From: Citrobacter koseri ATCC BAA-895
GTDB taxonomy: Bacteria > Pseudomonadota > Gammaproteobacteria > Enterobacterales > Enterobacteriaceae
Reading direction: 5' to 3'
DNA length: 64,000 bases
NCBI RefSeq assembly: GCF_000018045.1
Contig: NC_009792.1
Location: forward strand, 310,001 to 374,000
Positions within the stretch are counted from its first letter, which is position 1. Every line of letters begins with the position of its first letter. Shown in pieces: positions 35,563-43,650 of this stretch. Below the pieces are notes generated by a model, which made no database searches, was not told where the DNA came from, and was given only the letters and a program-made list of their open reading frames with translations. The translations under genes and the position numbers were made by a program.

Positions 35563-36993
35563 TTAGTCCAGATTCACATTACGGCAGCCAAAGAGAGCGG
35601 TAAAAATAAATCCGCCAAGATACGCAATCAGCATTCCTCCGGCATATACCGCCATTGCGGGCAGAATACCTTGCGCGGACGTCATTAACGGCAGCGCCAC
35701 CAGACCGGATGGACCAAAGGCGCTGTTTAAGCCCATCGGCAGACCCGACCAGGCCACTAAGCCGATGAACAGCCCCCCGGCAGCGCCGCCGAGGCAGGCG
35801 GTGATAAACGGTTTCATTCGTGGCAGCGTAACGCCGTAAATCAGCGGTTCGCCAACACCGAGTAAGCCGGGAATAATCGCCCCGCGAACCTGGCTGCGTA
35901 ACACGCTGTGTTTTTCTGCTCGCCAGTAGAGCGCCAGTGCGGCGCCGACCTGACCCGCGCCCGCCATAGAAAGAATAGGGAACAGGCTGTTGAATCCCTG
36001 GCTACTCATTAATGCCAGATAGACGGGAATGAAGCCCTGATGGACGCCAAACACCACCGAAACAAGAAACAGACCCGCCAGAACGGCGCAGCCCAGCGGG
36101 TTGCTGTTGAGGTGGATAAAGAGCCATGACATCCCTTCGAACAGCCAGCCGCCCAGCGGCATGATGATCAGGTAGGCCAGTGCGGCGGTGACCAGCAGGG
36201 TTAACATGGAGGTCAGCAGCATGTCCAGATCGTCGGGCATAAAGCGTCGGATAAAGCCCTCAATACGCGCGCTGGCCCAGGCGGCGATCAGTACGCCGAT
36301 AATGTTGCCGCGCGGGTCGATCGGCAGGCCAAAGAAGTCCTCAATACCGGAGAAATAGCCCGTGGTGGCGGCAGGGTTGTATCCCAACAGGAACAGCGAG
36401 GCGATGATCGCCCCGTTAACGCCGGTGCCGCCGAAAGCCTGCGCGGCGTTATAGCCAATAAGAATGACCAGAAAGGTAAACAGCCCTTTACTGAACACTT
36501 TCATAAAGTTCAGGGCGTCGGGAAGCATACCTTGCGCATCGGCCGGAACGTGCAATACCGTACCCAGCAGCGTGGCAATCCCCAGCAGCAGACCCGCAGC
36601 AATAAAACCGGGAATGAGCGGCGTAAAAATAGTGGCGAACTTCGACAGGAATTGCTGAATGCCTGAGGTTTGTTTCGCTTTTAGCTGGCTTTTGGTTTTG
36701 GCGGCGATATCTGCCGCCTGCGTGACGGTGCCGCTGTTATCGCTCAGTAGCGCATTCATGGCATCTGCCGCCCGCTGCGCTTTACCGGGGCCAAAAATGA
36801 CCTGCACCTGGTTATTCGAGAGGACCACGCCTTTCACGCCTTCGAGCGTTTTAATTGCCGGATCGACCCGATCGCTGTCATGTACCGCCAGGCGTAAACG
36901 GGTCATGCAGTTCCCGCAGGTGGCAATATTACCCGGGCCACCGACCCGGGAGATAATCGTATTCAGGAGATCATTACTGATTTCTTTTGCCAT
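35563..36993 (-). CDS. murP: PTS N-acetylmuramic acid EIIBC component MurP
   Basis: Imports and phosphorylates N-acetylmuramic acid to MurNAc-6-phosphate. The 476-residue protein has an N-terminal EIIB domain (phospho-Cys in NIATCGNCMTRLRLAVHD) and a C-terminal EIIC glucose-family domain with about ten membrane helices. No EIIA domain is present, as in E. coli MurP, which uses EIIA-Glc (crr at 50090-50599). It begins 5 bp after murQ. Confidence 0.96.
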   Translation of the reverse strand: MAKEISNDLLNTIISRVGGPGNIATCGNCMTRLRLAVHDSDRVDPAIKTLEGVKGVVLSNNQVQVIFGPGKAQRAADAMNALLSDNSGTVTQAADIAAKTKSQLKAKQTSGIQQFLSKFATIFTPLIPGFIAAGLLLGIATLLGTVLHVPADAQGMLPDALNFMKVFSKGLFTFLVILIGYNAAQAFGGTGVNGAIIASLFLLGYNPAATTGYFSGIEDFFGLPIDPRGNIIGVLIAAWASARIEGFIRRFMPDDLDMLLTSMLTLLVTAALAYLIIMPLGGWLFEGMSWLFIHLNSNPLGCAVLAGLFLVSVVFGVHQGFIPVYLALMSSQGFNSLFPILSMAGAGQVGAALALYWRAEKHSVLRSQVRGAIIPGLLGVGEPLIYGVTLPRMKPFITACLGGAAGGLFIGLVAWSGLPMGLNSAFGPSGLVALPLMTSAQGILPAMAVYAGGMLIAYLGGFIFTALFGCRNVNLD

Positions 36994-36998
36994 TCGCT

Positions 36999-37895
36999 TT
37001 ATTCCTCTTCCAGTACCTGGCGAATGAAGCCGCCATGTTGCTCAAGACGCAGACTGGCTTCTGTTGCGTTGAGGTTTTTCAGTAGCATGACGATAGCGGT
37101 TTTGCAGTGACGGCCACAGGCCATCAGCGCGGCTTCAGCCTGTTGCCCGGTGCAGCCTGTCGCATTTTTCACAATATTTACCTGACGCACGTTGAGTTTT
37201 TCGTTCGTGGCGACAACATCCACCATCAGGTTGCCAAACACCTTGCCGGATTTAATCATCAGGCCGGTGGACAGCATGTTGAGAATCAGCTTCTGCGCGG
37301 TGCCCGCCTTCATACGGGAAGAACCGCTCACCACTTCGGCGCCGACAACGGGCGTGATGGCAAGCTCCGCCGCCTTTGCTACGGCGCTCCCCGGATTACA
37401 GGAGATCCCGACCGTCCGGCAACCGAGCGTACGGGCATATTCCAGACCGGCAATCACATACGGCGTGCGACCGCTGGCCGCAATGCCCACAACCACATCT
37501 TTTTCATTGAGTGCGAGGGTCTTCAGGTCGTTGACCCCAAGCTCGCGGTTGTCTTCCGCGCCTTCAATCGCATGCTGTATCGCGCGCTCGCCACCAGCGA
37601 TCAAACCGATAACCAGGCCTGATTCCACGCCATAGGTCGGGGGGCATTCGCTGGCGTCAAGGATACCCAGGCGACCGGACGTTCCGGCGCCGGTATAAAT
37701 CAGCCGCCCGCCAGCGCTGACCTGCGCATAAATGATGTCGATAGCCGCGGCGATCTCGGGCAGAACCTGCTCCACGGCGAGTGGAACCGTTTTATCTTCA
37801 TCATTAATGATGCGGCACATATCGAGGGTGGAAGCCCGGTCAATCTCAAAAGAGGCGCGGTTAACACCTTCGGTAATCATATTTTCAAGTTGCAT
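36999..37895 (-). CDS. murQ: N-acetylmuramic acid 6-phosphate etherase MurQ
   Basis: Cleaves the D-lactyl ether of MurNAc-6-phosphate, giving GlcNAc-6-phosphate and lactate. The 298-residue protein is a SIS-domain enzyme (YTGAGTSGRLGILDASECPPTYGV; GIAASGRTPYVIAGLEYARTLG; catalytic-region Glu in the ECPPTYG loop). It lies 13 bp downstream of the DUF2057 gene, within the same unit as murP and yfeW. Confidence 0.97.
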   Translation of the reverse strand: MQLENMITEGVNRASFEIDRASTLDMCRIINDEDKTVPLAVEQVLPEIAAAIDIIYAQVSAGGRLIYTGAGTSGRLGILDASECPPTYGVESGLVIGLIAGGERAIQHAIEGAEDNRELGVNDLKTLALNEKDVVVGIAASGRTPYVIAGLEYARTLGCRTVGISCNPGSAVAKAAELAITPVVGAEVVSGSSRMKAGTAQKLILNMLSTGLMIKSGKVFGNLMVDVVATNEKLNVRQVNIVKNATGCTGQQAEAALMACGRHCKTAIVMLLKNLNATEASLRLEQHGGFIRQVLEEE

Positions 37896-37908
37896 ATTAC
37901 TTACAGCC

Positions 37909-38499
37909 TTACAGGTTTAGCGCCCATTTCAGGAATGCTTTTTTCTGGGTGTCGTCAGCTTTCAGATACAGTTGCTGTAGCTGGGAGAGCTGGTCATGCG
38001 AAGTGGCGGGCGCCGCCGGGGAAGCGGAGCGCGCCGGAGAAGGTATCATCGTGCTGTCATCGTTGACGATGGCGCTCAGGTCGGTGAACACGGTGATGCT
38101 GTCACGGTCGAGAATTTTGATATCAAACGGTACGGGTTTCCCGGCCGCCGTCAGGGTGAATACCGGTTTTTGCGCCATCTGACTGGCTTCTTTTTCGTCC
38201 AGCGGTTTTCCCGCAGACAGTTGCAGATCCACATTGCCGGAAGCGTTAAACGAGATGATATACGGGTTAGACGTCACGCGGCCCCGGTTATTGTTCACCG
38301 ATTCAGGATTTGCTGGACTGTCGAACTTCACTACCATTTTTTGAGCGCCGTCTGGCAGCGCCACGTCTTTACTAAAAATACTGACTTTTGCCGAACGGGC
38401 CGCCAGCACGCTGACGTTATCGCCAATAAAGAGATGCGGAGCGGCAAAAGCCTGGCTGCAAAACAACAGTGCTGCGGCGGACACAAAATATTTCTTCAT
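37909..38499 (-). CDS. Periplasmic DUF2057 (YccT/UPF0319-like) protein in the MurNAc operon
   Basis: A 196-residue exported protein with a clean signal peptide (MKKYFVSAAALLFCSQAFA, cleavage before APHLF). The body resembles the DUF2057/YccT family. Shared features are the N-terminal LFIGDNVSVLAARSAKVS, the DGAQKMVVKFDSP region, and the C-terminal signature DQLSQLQQLYLKADDTQKKAFLKWAL. A Ser/Ala/Pro-rich linker lies near residues 155-170. The function of this family is not known. It sits between the porin and murQ with gaps of 24 and 13 bp, so it is almost certainly co-transcribed. It is absent from the E. coli murQP operon as I know it. Confidence 0.82.
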   Translation of the reverse strand: MKKYFVSAAALLFCSQAFAAPHLFIGDNVSVLAARSAKVSIFSKDVALPDGAQKMVVKFDSPANPESVNNNRGRVTSNPYIISFNASGNVDLQLSAGKPLDEKEASQMAQKPVFTLTAAGKPVPFDIKILDRDSITVFTDLSAIVNDDSTMIPSPARSASPAAPATSHDQLSQLQQLYLKADDTQKKAFLKWALNL

Positions 38500-38523
38500 T
38501 TTTACTCTCCCGGAAAAGGGGAA

Positions 38524-39609
38524 TCAGAATTCGTAACGTAAGCCAAGGTGGAAATAGTCATCAGCCGGGTTGCTGCCGCCAAAGGAGACATCATTGCCGT
38601 TCGTCCGTTTTTTCCCTTCTTCACCATTACGCCAGGAGTAAGACGCAAATATGGAACTGCGAACGGTGAGTTTGTACTGCGCTTCAAAGGTGGTGTCGCG
38701 AAGTTTCAGCCCGTCGCCGTCCTCATTTTTCAGATGGCGATAGCCGGTACGTAACGCCCAGTCCGGGCTGACGTTCCAGACCAGCGTTGCTTCGTAATCT
38801 TTATCGGTGCTGTCCGCAGAACCGTCGAGGTAGGTGACTTTATCCTGGGCATAGAGCAGGCCGAACATGAAATCGCCCAGGTAGTAGCGGGTGCCGATGC
38901 CATAAAAGGTGTACTTATCGACATTATTATCCGACAGCGTGGATGTATCGTCATGGCTCGCTTTCTCTGTCTGACCGGCAATCACCGGCTGGAGGCGGCC
39001 AAAATCGCCCATATCGAGCGTATAGCGAAGGGCGGCATTATAACCGTAATCCAGATCGGAGGTGTTATTGCCCAGAATATAGGCGGTAGAGAAATCAAAA
39101 TTGCCGAATGTGTTCTGGTACTGAATGGTGCCGTCCTGACGGAAAACCTGTACCGCCGTCGGGTCAACAAAGTTTGCCTGGCGGGCCATTGCGACATCGG
39201 AGCTGGCGAACACATCGCCGATATCCGTGAACATGATCAGGCCGGATGACACGCGCCCGCCGGTCAGCTTGCCGTATTCGGCAAAATCAATCCCTGCCCA
39301 GACGTAACGCGCGGTGAAGTCATTCGGGTTTTCCGCGCTGATGTTGTTCGCGTACTCTGCGGCATTTACCTGATACTGCGTAAAACCAATAACGGCCAGC
39401 TTGTCATTAATCGCCTGGCGGGCGGAGAAACCGATACGCGCGTCAAAATCGCCCGAGGTGTCGCCTGATTTCTTGTCAGAGATATTGAATCCGAGACGCC
39501 CGTAGAGATCGATATTCGATCCGTCATTGGCCTGGTAGATCACGGCGGCATGGCTGGCGCTGGTTGCGAGAAGAGTAAAGATTGCCAGGGACTTCAGAGT
39601 ACGTTTCAT
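38524..39609 (-). CDS. General-type outer-membrane porin, first gene of the MurNAc operon
   Basis: A 361-residue precursor with a signal peptide (MKRTLKSLAIFTLLATSASHA). The mature start AVIYQANDGSNIDLYGRLGF is typical of the OmpC/OmpF porin family. The protein ends with the outer-membrane C-terminal Phe signal (YFHLGLRYEF) used by BAM. Alternating amphipathic strands run through the sequence. The usual loop 3 PEFGGD motif of OmpC/OmpF is not present; instead the region reads FTDIGDVFASSDVAMARQANF, so the constriction zone may differ. It is 24 bp upstream of the DUF2057 gene and is divergent from murR across an operator region. A role in admitting MurNAc or muropeptide fragments is inference from context. 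Confidence 0.88.
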   Translation of the reverse strand: MKRTLKSLAIFTLLATSASHAAVIYQANDGSNIDLYGRLGFNISDKKSGDTSGDFDARIGFSARQAINDKLAVIGFTQYQVNAAEYANNISAENPNDFTARYVWAGIDFAEYGKLTGGRVSSGLIMFTDIGDVFASSDVAMARQANFVDPTAVQVFRQDGTIQYQNTFGNFDFSTAYILGNNTSDLDYGYNAALRYTLDMGDFGRLQPVIAGQTEKASHDDTSTLSDNNVDKYTFYGIGTRYYLGDFMFGLLYAQDKVTYLDGSADSTDKDYEATLVWNVSPDWALRTGYRHLKNEDGDGLKLRDTTFEAQYKLTVRSSIFASYSWRNGEEGKKRTNGNDVSFGGSNPADDYFHLGLRYEF

Positions 39610-39655
39610 TATGATTATCCTTTTCTGTGTGTAGTTTTTTGTTGCTATGAAAGAC

Positions 39656-39690
39656 GCAAGGAATCATATATTCCATAAAAATATTTACAA
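39656..39690 (-). promoter_or_regulatory. Promoter of the porin-murQP operon
   Basis: On the minus strand TTGTAA (39685-39690) and TATGAT (39663-39668) are separated by 16 bp. The start would lie near 39656, giving a ~46-nt leader. The -10 element lies inside a GGAAT-N5-ATTCC palindrome, so bound repressor would block RNA polymerase. Confidence 0.6.
39660..39674. promoter_or_regulatory. Candidate MurR operator 1
   Basis: The palindrome GGAAT-CATAT-ATTCC overlaps the -10 element of the porin-murQP promoter. A near-identical palindrome occurs just upstream of murR. MurR of E. coli is known to bind inverted repeats in this intergenic region; assignment here is by symmetry and position. Confidence 0.6.
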
Positions 39691-39691
39691 T

Positions 39692-39706
39692 AGAATCATT
39701 GAATCG
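39692..39706. promoter_or_regulatory. Candidate degenerate MurR operator 2
   Basis: AGAATCATTGAATCG shares GAATCAT with the other two sites but has an imperfect second arm. Its centre is 32 bp (three helical turns) from operator 1, and it lies directly upstream of the -35 element. Confidence 0.4.
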
Positions 39707-39718
39707 TAATACAAATAT

Positions 39719-39734
39719 TGTGAGGGCTATCAAA
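39719..39734 (-). promoter_or_regulatory. Candidate CRP site of the porin-murQP operon
   Basis: TGTGA-GGGCTA-TCAAA is a close match to the CRP consensus (written on the plus strand; the site is nearly symmetric). Its centre is about 70 bp upstream of the predicted start, a class I activation position. E. coli murQP is also CRP-dependent. Confidence 0.65.
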
Positions 39735-39771
39735 TTCTCACCCGCGTTGTGTTATCCTGCGAACAGTGCGT

Positions 39772-39788
39772 TGGAATTAATGATTCCA
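39772..39788. promoter_or_regulatory. Candidate MurR operator 3 (upstream of murR)
   Basis: The perfect palindrome TGGAAT-TAATG-ATTCCA ends 22 bp before the murR ATG. It is suited to autoregulation of murR and, read in reverse, shares GGAATCAT with operators 1 and 2. Confidence 0.6.
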
Positions 39789-39810
39789 TGATGACGGGAG
39801 CGGAAGAGCG

Positions 39811-40674
39811 ATGTTGTATCTGGCGAAAATGCGTAATGCAGAGGGAGAGTTAACGGAAAATGAACAGAAAATTGCCAGCTTTCTTTTGGCCCATGTCAGC
39901 GAGCTAAAAACCGTTTCTTCCCGCAATCTGGCGAAGCAGCTGGAAGTCAGCCAGTCCAGTATTGTGAAATTCGCCCAGAAGCTTGGCGCGAAGGGATTCA
40001 CCGAGCTCAGAATGGCGCTCATTGAGGAGTACAGCGTCAACCGGGAAAAGAAACATGACACGGCGCTGCATCTGCACAGTACGATTACCAGTGAAGACAG
40101 CCTGGAGGTGATTGCCCGTAAGCTGAACAGAGAAAAAATGTTTGCGCTGGAGGAAACCTGTAGTCTGATGGATTTCGATCGCCTGAAGCAGGTGATTAAC
40201 CTGATCAGCAAGGCCCGGCTTATTCAGATTACGGGCGTCGGCGGTTCGGCGCTGGTAGGACGGGATTTATCCTTCAAGCTGATGAAAATTGGTTATCGCG
40301 TGGCCTGCGAGGTCGATACCCATGTGCAGGCAACCATTGCTCAGGCCTTGCAGGAAGGGGACGTGCAAATAGCCATTTCCTACAGCGGGTCGAAAAAGGA
40401 GATCGTGCTTTGCGCTGAAGCGGCGCGTAAGCAGGGGGCGACGGTGATTGCGATCACCTCTTTGACGGACTCTCCGCTGCGGCGGCTGGCCGATTACACG
40501 CTGGATACCGTATCCGGTGAGACCGAATGGCGCAGTTCGTCCATGTCCACCCGAACCGCGCAGAACTCGGTGACCGATCTGTTGTTTGTTGGCATGGTGC
40601 AGCTCAATGATGTTGAGTCGCTTCGTATGATTGAGCGCAGCAGCGAGCTGATTAATCTTTTAGGCAGGAGCTAG
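39811..40674 (+). CDS. murR: RpiR-family repressor MurR
   Basis: Represses the MurNAc genes; MurNAc-6-phosphate is the inducer in E. coli. The 287-residue protein has an N-terminal RpiR-type helix-turn-helix (ENEQKIASFLLAHVSELKTVSSRNLAKQLEVSQSSIVKFAQKLGAKGFTELRMAL). A C-terminal SIS sugar-phosphate domain follows (ITGVGGSALVGRDLSFKLMKIGY; AISYSGSKKEIVLCAEAARKQGATVIAITS). It diverges from the porin-murQP operon across 201 bp carrying three related palindromes. Confidence 0.95.
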   Translation: MLYLAKMRNAEGELTENEQKIASFLLAHVSELKTVSSRNLAKQLEVSQSSIVKFAQKLGAKGFTELRMALIEEYSVNREKKHDTALHLHSTITSEDSLEVIARKLNREKMFALEETCSLMDFDRLKQVINLISKARLIQITGVGGSALVGRDLSFKLMKIGYRVACEVDTHVQATIAQALQEGDVQIAISYSGSKKEIVLCAEAARKQGATVIAITSLTDSPLRRLADYTLDTVSGETEWRSSSMSTRTAQNSVTDLLFVGMVQLNDVESLRMIERSSELINLLGRS

Positions 40675-40795
40675 GGACTTTTACGTAAGATTTACCCTAA
40701 TTAGTGAGCTGTTCCGCAGCACTTATTTGTTTTTTCTGTATTTTCAATGTTAATGGAGTGTAAGGCTTCATCGTAGTTTCGCTGGAGACGAGAGT

Positions 40796-40823
40796 AGCGC
40801 ATAAGACGCACCGCTTATGCGCT
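40796..40823. repeat. Perfect inverted repeat upstream of ucpA
   Basis: AGCGCATAAG and CTTATGCGCT are perfect 10-bp arms around an 8-nt loop (ACGCACCG), ending 28 bp before the ucpA ATG. There is no U tract, so it is not a simple terminator. It could be an operator, an mRNA leader hairpin or a degenerate REP. Confidence 0.6.
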
Positions 40824-40851
40824 GCAACAGACTGAAAAGGAGAACATTGAA

Positions 40852-41643
40852 ATGGGTAAACTCACGGGCAAAACGGCATTGATTACCGGCGCGTCACAGG
40901 GCATTGGCGAGGGGATCGCCAGAGTGTTTGCTCGCCACGGCGCGAATTTAATTTTGCTGGATATCTCCGATGAGGCGGAAAAACTGGCGGATGAGCTGGG
41001 CGGACGCGGTCATCGTTGTACCGCCATCAAAGCGGATGTCAGGGATTTTGCATCGGTCGCGGCGGCAGTGGCGCGCGCGAAAAAGATAGAAGGTAAAATT
41101 GATATTCTGGTCAACAATGCGGGTGTTTGCCGGTTGGGCAACTTCCTCGACATGAGCGAAGAAGATCGCGATTTCCATATCGATATTAATATCAAAGGCG
41201 TCTGGAATGTCACAAAAGCCGTTCTGCCGGAAATGGTTGAACGCAAAGATGGGCGTATCGTCATGATGTCCTCCGTGACCGGGGATATGGTGGCCGATCC
41301 AGGCGAAACGGCTTATGCCCTGTCTAAAGCGGCGATTATCGGACTCACCAAGTCCCTGGCCGTGGAGTATGCGCAGTCCGGCGTTCGTGTGAACGCAATC
41401 TGTCCGGGTTATGTCCGCACGCCGATGGCGGAAAATATCGCCCGTCAGTCTAATCCTGACGATCCTGAATCGGTACTCACCGAAATGGCGAAAGCGATCC
41501 CGATGCGCCGTCTGGCCTGTCCGCTCGAAGTGGGTGAACTGGCGGCCTTCCTGGCATCGGATGAGTCCAGCTATTTGACCGGGACGCAAAACGTGATTGA
41601 TGGCGGCAGCACGCTGCCTGAAAGCGTGAGCGTGGGCGTCTGA
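40852..41643 (+). CDS. ucpA: Short-chain dehydrogenase UcpA
   Basis: A 263-residue oxidoreductase of the SDR family; the physiological substrate is unknown, although E. coli UcpA has been tied to furan resistance. NAD(P) motif GASQGIGEGIA near the N terminus, NNAG, catalytic Ser in MSSVTGD and YxxxK in YALSKAAIIGLTK are intact. SD AAAAGGAGAAC. It lies just upstream of cysP, the same position as in E. coli. Confidence 0.93.
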   Translation: MGKLTGKTALITGASQGIGEGIARVFARHGANLILLDISDEAEKLADELGGRGHRCTAIKADVRDFASVAAAVARAKKIEGKIDILVNNAGVCRLGNFLDMSEEDRDFHIDINIKGVWNVTKAVLPEMVERKDGRIVMMSSVTGDMVADPGETAYALSKAAIIGLTKSLAVEYAQSGVRVNAICPGYVRTPMAENIARQSNPDDPESVLTEMAKAIPMRRLACPLEVGELAAFLASDESSYLTGTQNVIDGGSTLPESVSVGV

Positions 41644-41715
41644 TTAACGCCGCTTTCCTCCTCACCGCATGTGGGGAGGGATTCTCTTATTCCCTTTTCG
41701 ACTTTCAAATCATCA

Positions 41716-41734
41716 AACGGTATATAAAACCGTT
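41716..41734 (+). promoter_or_regulatory. Palindrome in the cysP upstream region (possible CysB site)
   Basis: AACGGT-N7-ACCGTT lies 67-85 bp before the cysP ATG. CysB is known to activate cysPTWA in this zone in enteric bacteria, but its consensus is loose, so the assignment is by position only. Confidence 0.35.
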
Positions 41735-41800
41735 ACTCCTTTCGTACCCGTTATAAATATTATGACCATAAGAAAGTCATCAAATTTATAAGGGTGCGCA

Positions 41801-42817
41801 ATGGCTGTTAACTTACTGAAAAAAAGATACCTGGCGCTGAGCGCGATGCTGTTGTTGGTCACGCAGGCGCAGGCAACAGAGCTGCTGAACAGCTCATACG
41901 ACGTTTCTCGCGAACTGTTTGCCGCCCTTAATCCGCCGTTTGAACAGCAGTGGGCGAAAGATAATGGCGGCGATAAGCTGACCATCAAGCAGTCTCACGC
42001 CGGTTCGTCAAAACAAGCACTGGCGATCCTGCAAGGGCTGAAAGCTGACGTAGTGACCTATAACCAGGTCACGGACGTGCAGATCCTGCATGACAAAGGC
42101 AAGCTGATCCCTGCCGACTGGCAAAGCCGTCTGCCGAATAATAGCTCACCGTTCTATTCCACGATGGGATTCCTGGTGCGCAAAGGGAATCCGAAAAATA
42201 TCCATGACTGGAATGACCTTGTGCGTTCCGATGTAAAACTGATTTTCCCGAACCCGAAAACCTCAGGCAACGCCCGTTACACGTATCTGGCTGCATGGGG
42301 CGCGGCGGATAAAGCTGACGGTGGCGACAAAGCCAAAACCGAGCAGTTTATGACCCAGTTCCTGAAGAACGTCGAAGTGTTTGACACCGGCGGTCGCGGT
42401 GCAACCACCACCTTTGCGGAACGCGGCCTGGGCGATGTGCTGATTAGCTTTGAATCGGAAGTGAATAACATCCGTAAACAGTATGAAGCGCAGGGATTTG
42501 AAGTCGTTATCCCGAAAACCAATATTCTGGCCGAATTCCCGGTGGCATGGGTGGATAAAAACGTACAGGCCAACGGTACTGAAAAAGCGGCGAAGGCTTA
42601 CCTGAACTGGCTCTACAGCCCGCAGGCGCAGACCATCATCACCGACTTCTACTACCGCGTGAATAACCCGGAAGTGATGGACAAACTGAAAGATAAATTC
42701 CCGCAGACCGAACTGTTCCGCGTGGAAGACCAGTTTGGCTCCTGGCCGGAAGTGATGAAAACCCACTTCGGCAGCGGCGGCGAGCTGGACAAACTGTTGG
42801 CGGCGGGGCGTAAGTAA
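41801..42817 (+). CDS. cysP: Thiosulfate/sulfate-binding periplasmic protein CysP
   Basis: The 338-residue binding protein of the sulfate/thiosulfate ABC importer. The signal peptide (MAVNLLKKRYLALSAMLLLVTQAQA) precedes the mature TELLNSSYDVSRELF. Conserved LTIKQSHAGSSKQALAILQGLKADVVTYNQ and GRGATTTFAERGLGDVLISFE form the anion site. The last base of its TAA is the first base of the cysT ATG. First gene of cysPTWAM, controlled by CysB in relatives. Confidence 0.97.
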   Translation: MAVNLLKKRYLALSAMLLLVTQAQATELLNSSYDVSRELFAALNPPFEQQWAKDNGGDKLTIKQSHAGSSKQALAILQGLKADVVTYNQVTDVQILHDKGKLIPADWQSRLPNNSSPFYSTMGFLVRKGNPKNIHDWNDLVRSDVKLIFPNPKTSGNARYTYLAAWGAADKADGGDKAKTEQFMTQFLKNVEVFDTGGRGATTTFAERGLGDVLISFESEVNNIRKQYEAQGFEVVIPKTNILAEFPVAWVDKNVQANGTEKAAKAYLNWLYSPQAQTIITDFYYRVNNPEVMDKLKDKFPQTELFRVEDQFGSWPEVMKTHFGSGGELDKLLAAGRK

Positions 42818-43650
42818 TGTTCGCAGTATCGACAAGACGTGTGCTGCCCGGCTTTACCTTAAGCCTCGGAACCAGCCTGTTGTTCGTCTGCCTGATATTG
42901 CTGCTTCCGTTGAGCGCGCTGGTGATGCAGCTGGCGCAAATGAGCTGGGCGCAATACTGGGAGGTTATCACCAACCCGCAGGTGGTAGCGGCCTACAAAG
43001 TCACGCTGTTGTCGGCGTTTGTGGCATCAATCTTCAACGGCGTATTTGGCCTGCTGATGGCGTGGATCTTAACCCGCTATCGCTTTCCAGGACGTACTCT
43101 GCTGGATGCGCTGATGGATCTGCCGTTTGCCCTGCCGACGGCGGTGGCGGGTCTGACGCTGGCGTCATTGTTTTCCGTGAACGGTTTTTACGGCGAATGG
43201 CTGGCGAAGTTTGATATCAAAGTGACTTACACCTGGCTTGGCATCGCGGTAGCGATGGCTTTTACCAGCATCCCGTTTGTAGTGCGCACGGTGCAGCCGG
43301 TACTGGAAGAGTTAGGCCCGGAATATGAAGAAGCGGCGGAAACGCTCGGCGCAACGCGCCTGCAAAGTTTCCGCAAAGTGGTGTTGCCGGAGCTGTCTCC
43401 TGCGCTGGTGGCGGGTATTGCGCTCTCGTTTACCCGTAGCCTCGGCGAGTTCGGCGCGGTGATTTTTATTGCCGGGAACATCGCGTGGAAAACCGAAGTG
43501 ACCTCGCTGATGATTTTTGTTCGTTTGCAGGAGTTTGACTATCCGGCGGCCAGCGCGATTGCGTCGGTGATCCTCGCGGCGTCGCTGTTGCTGCTGTTCT
43601 CGATTAACACCCTGCAAAGTCGCTTTGGTCGACGTGTGGTAGGTCACTAA
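42817..43650 (+). CDS. cysT: Sulfate/thiosulfate ABC transporter permease CysT (CysU)
   Basis: A 277-residue membrane permease with about six helices and the EAA loop (EYEEAAETLGATRLQSFRKVVLPELSPALVAGI) that contacts CysA. The start overlaps cysP by one base and the stop overlaps cysW by one base, indicating coupled translation. Named cysU in E. coli. Confidence 0.96.
   Translation: MFAVSTRRVLPGFTLSLGTSLLFVCLILLLPLSALVMQLAQMSWAQYWEVITNPQVVAAYKVTLLSAFVASIFNGVFGLLMAWILTRYRFPGRTLLDALMDLPFALPTAVAGLTLASLFSVNGFYGEWLAKFDIKVTYTWLGIAVAMAFTSIPFVVRTVQPVLEELGPEYEEAAETLGATRLQSFRKVVLPELSPALVAGIALSFTRSLGEFGAVIFIAGNIAWKTEVTSLMIFVRLQEFDYPAASAIASVILAASLLLLFSINTLQSRFGRRVVGH

Noticed and set aside
35563..36993. 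Possible truncation of MurP because no EIIA domain is present
   Set aside because: MurP proteins normally lack EIIA and use EIIA-Glc; the length fits the family.
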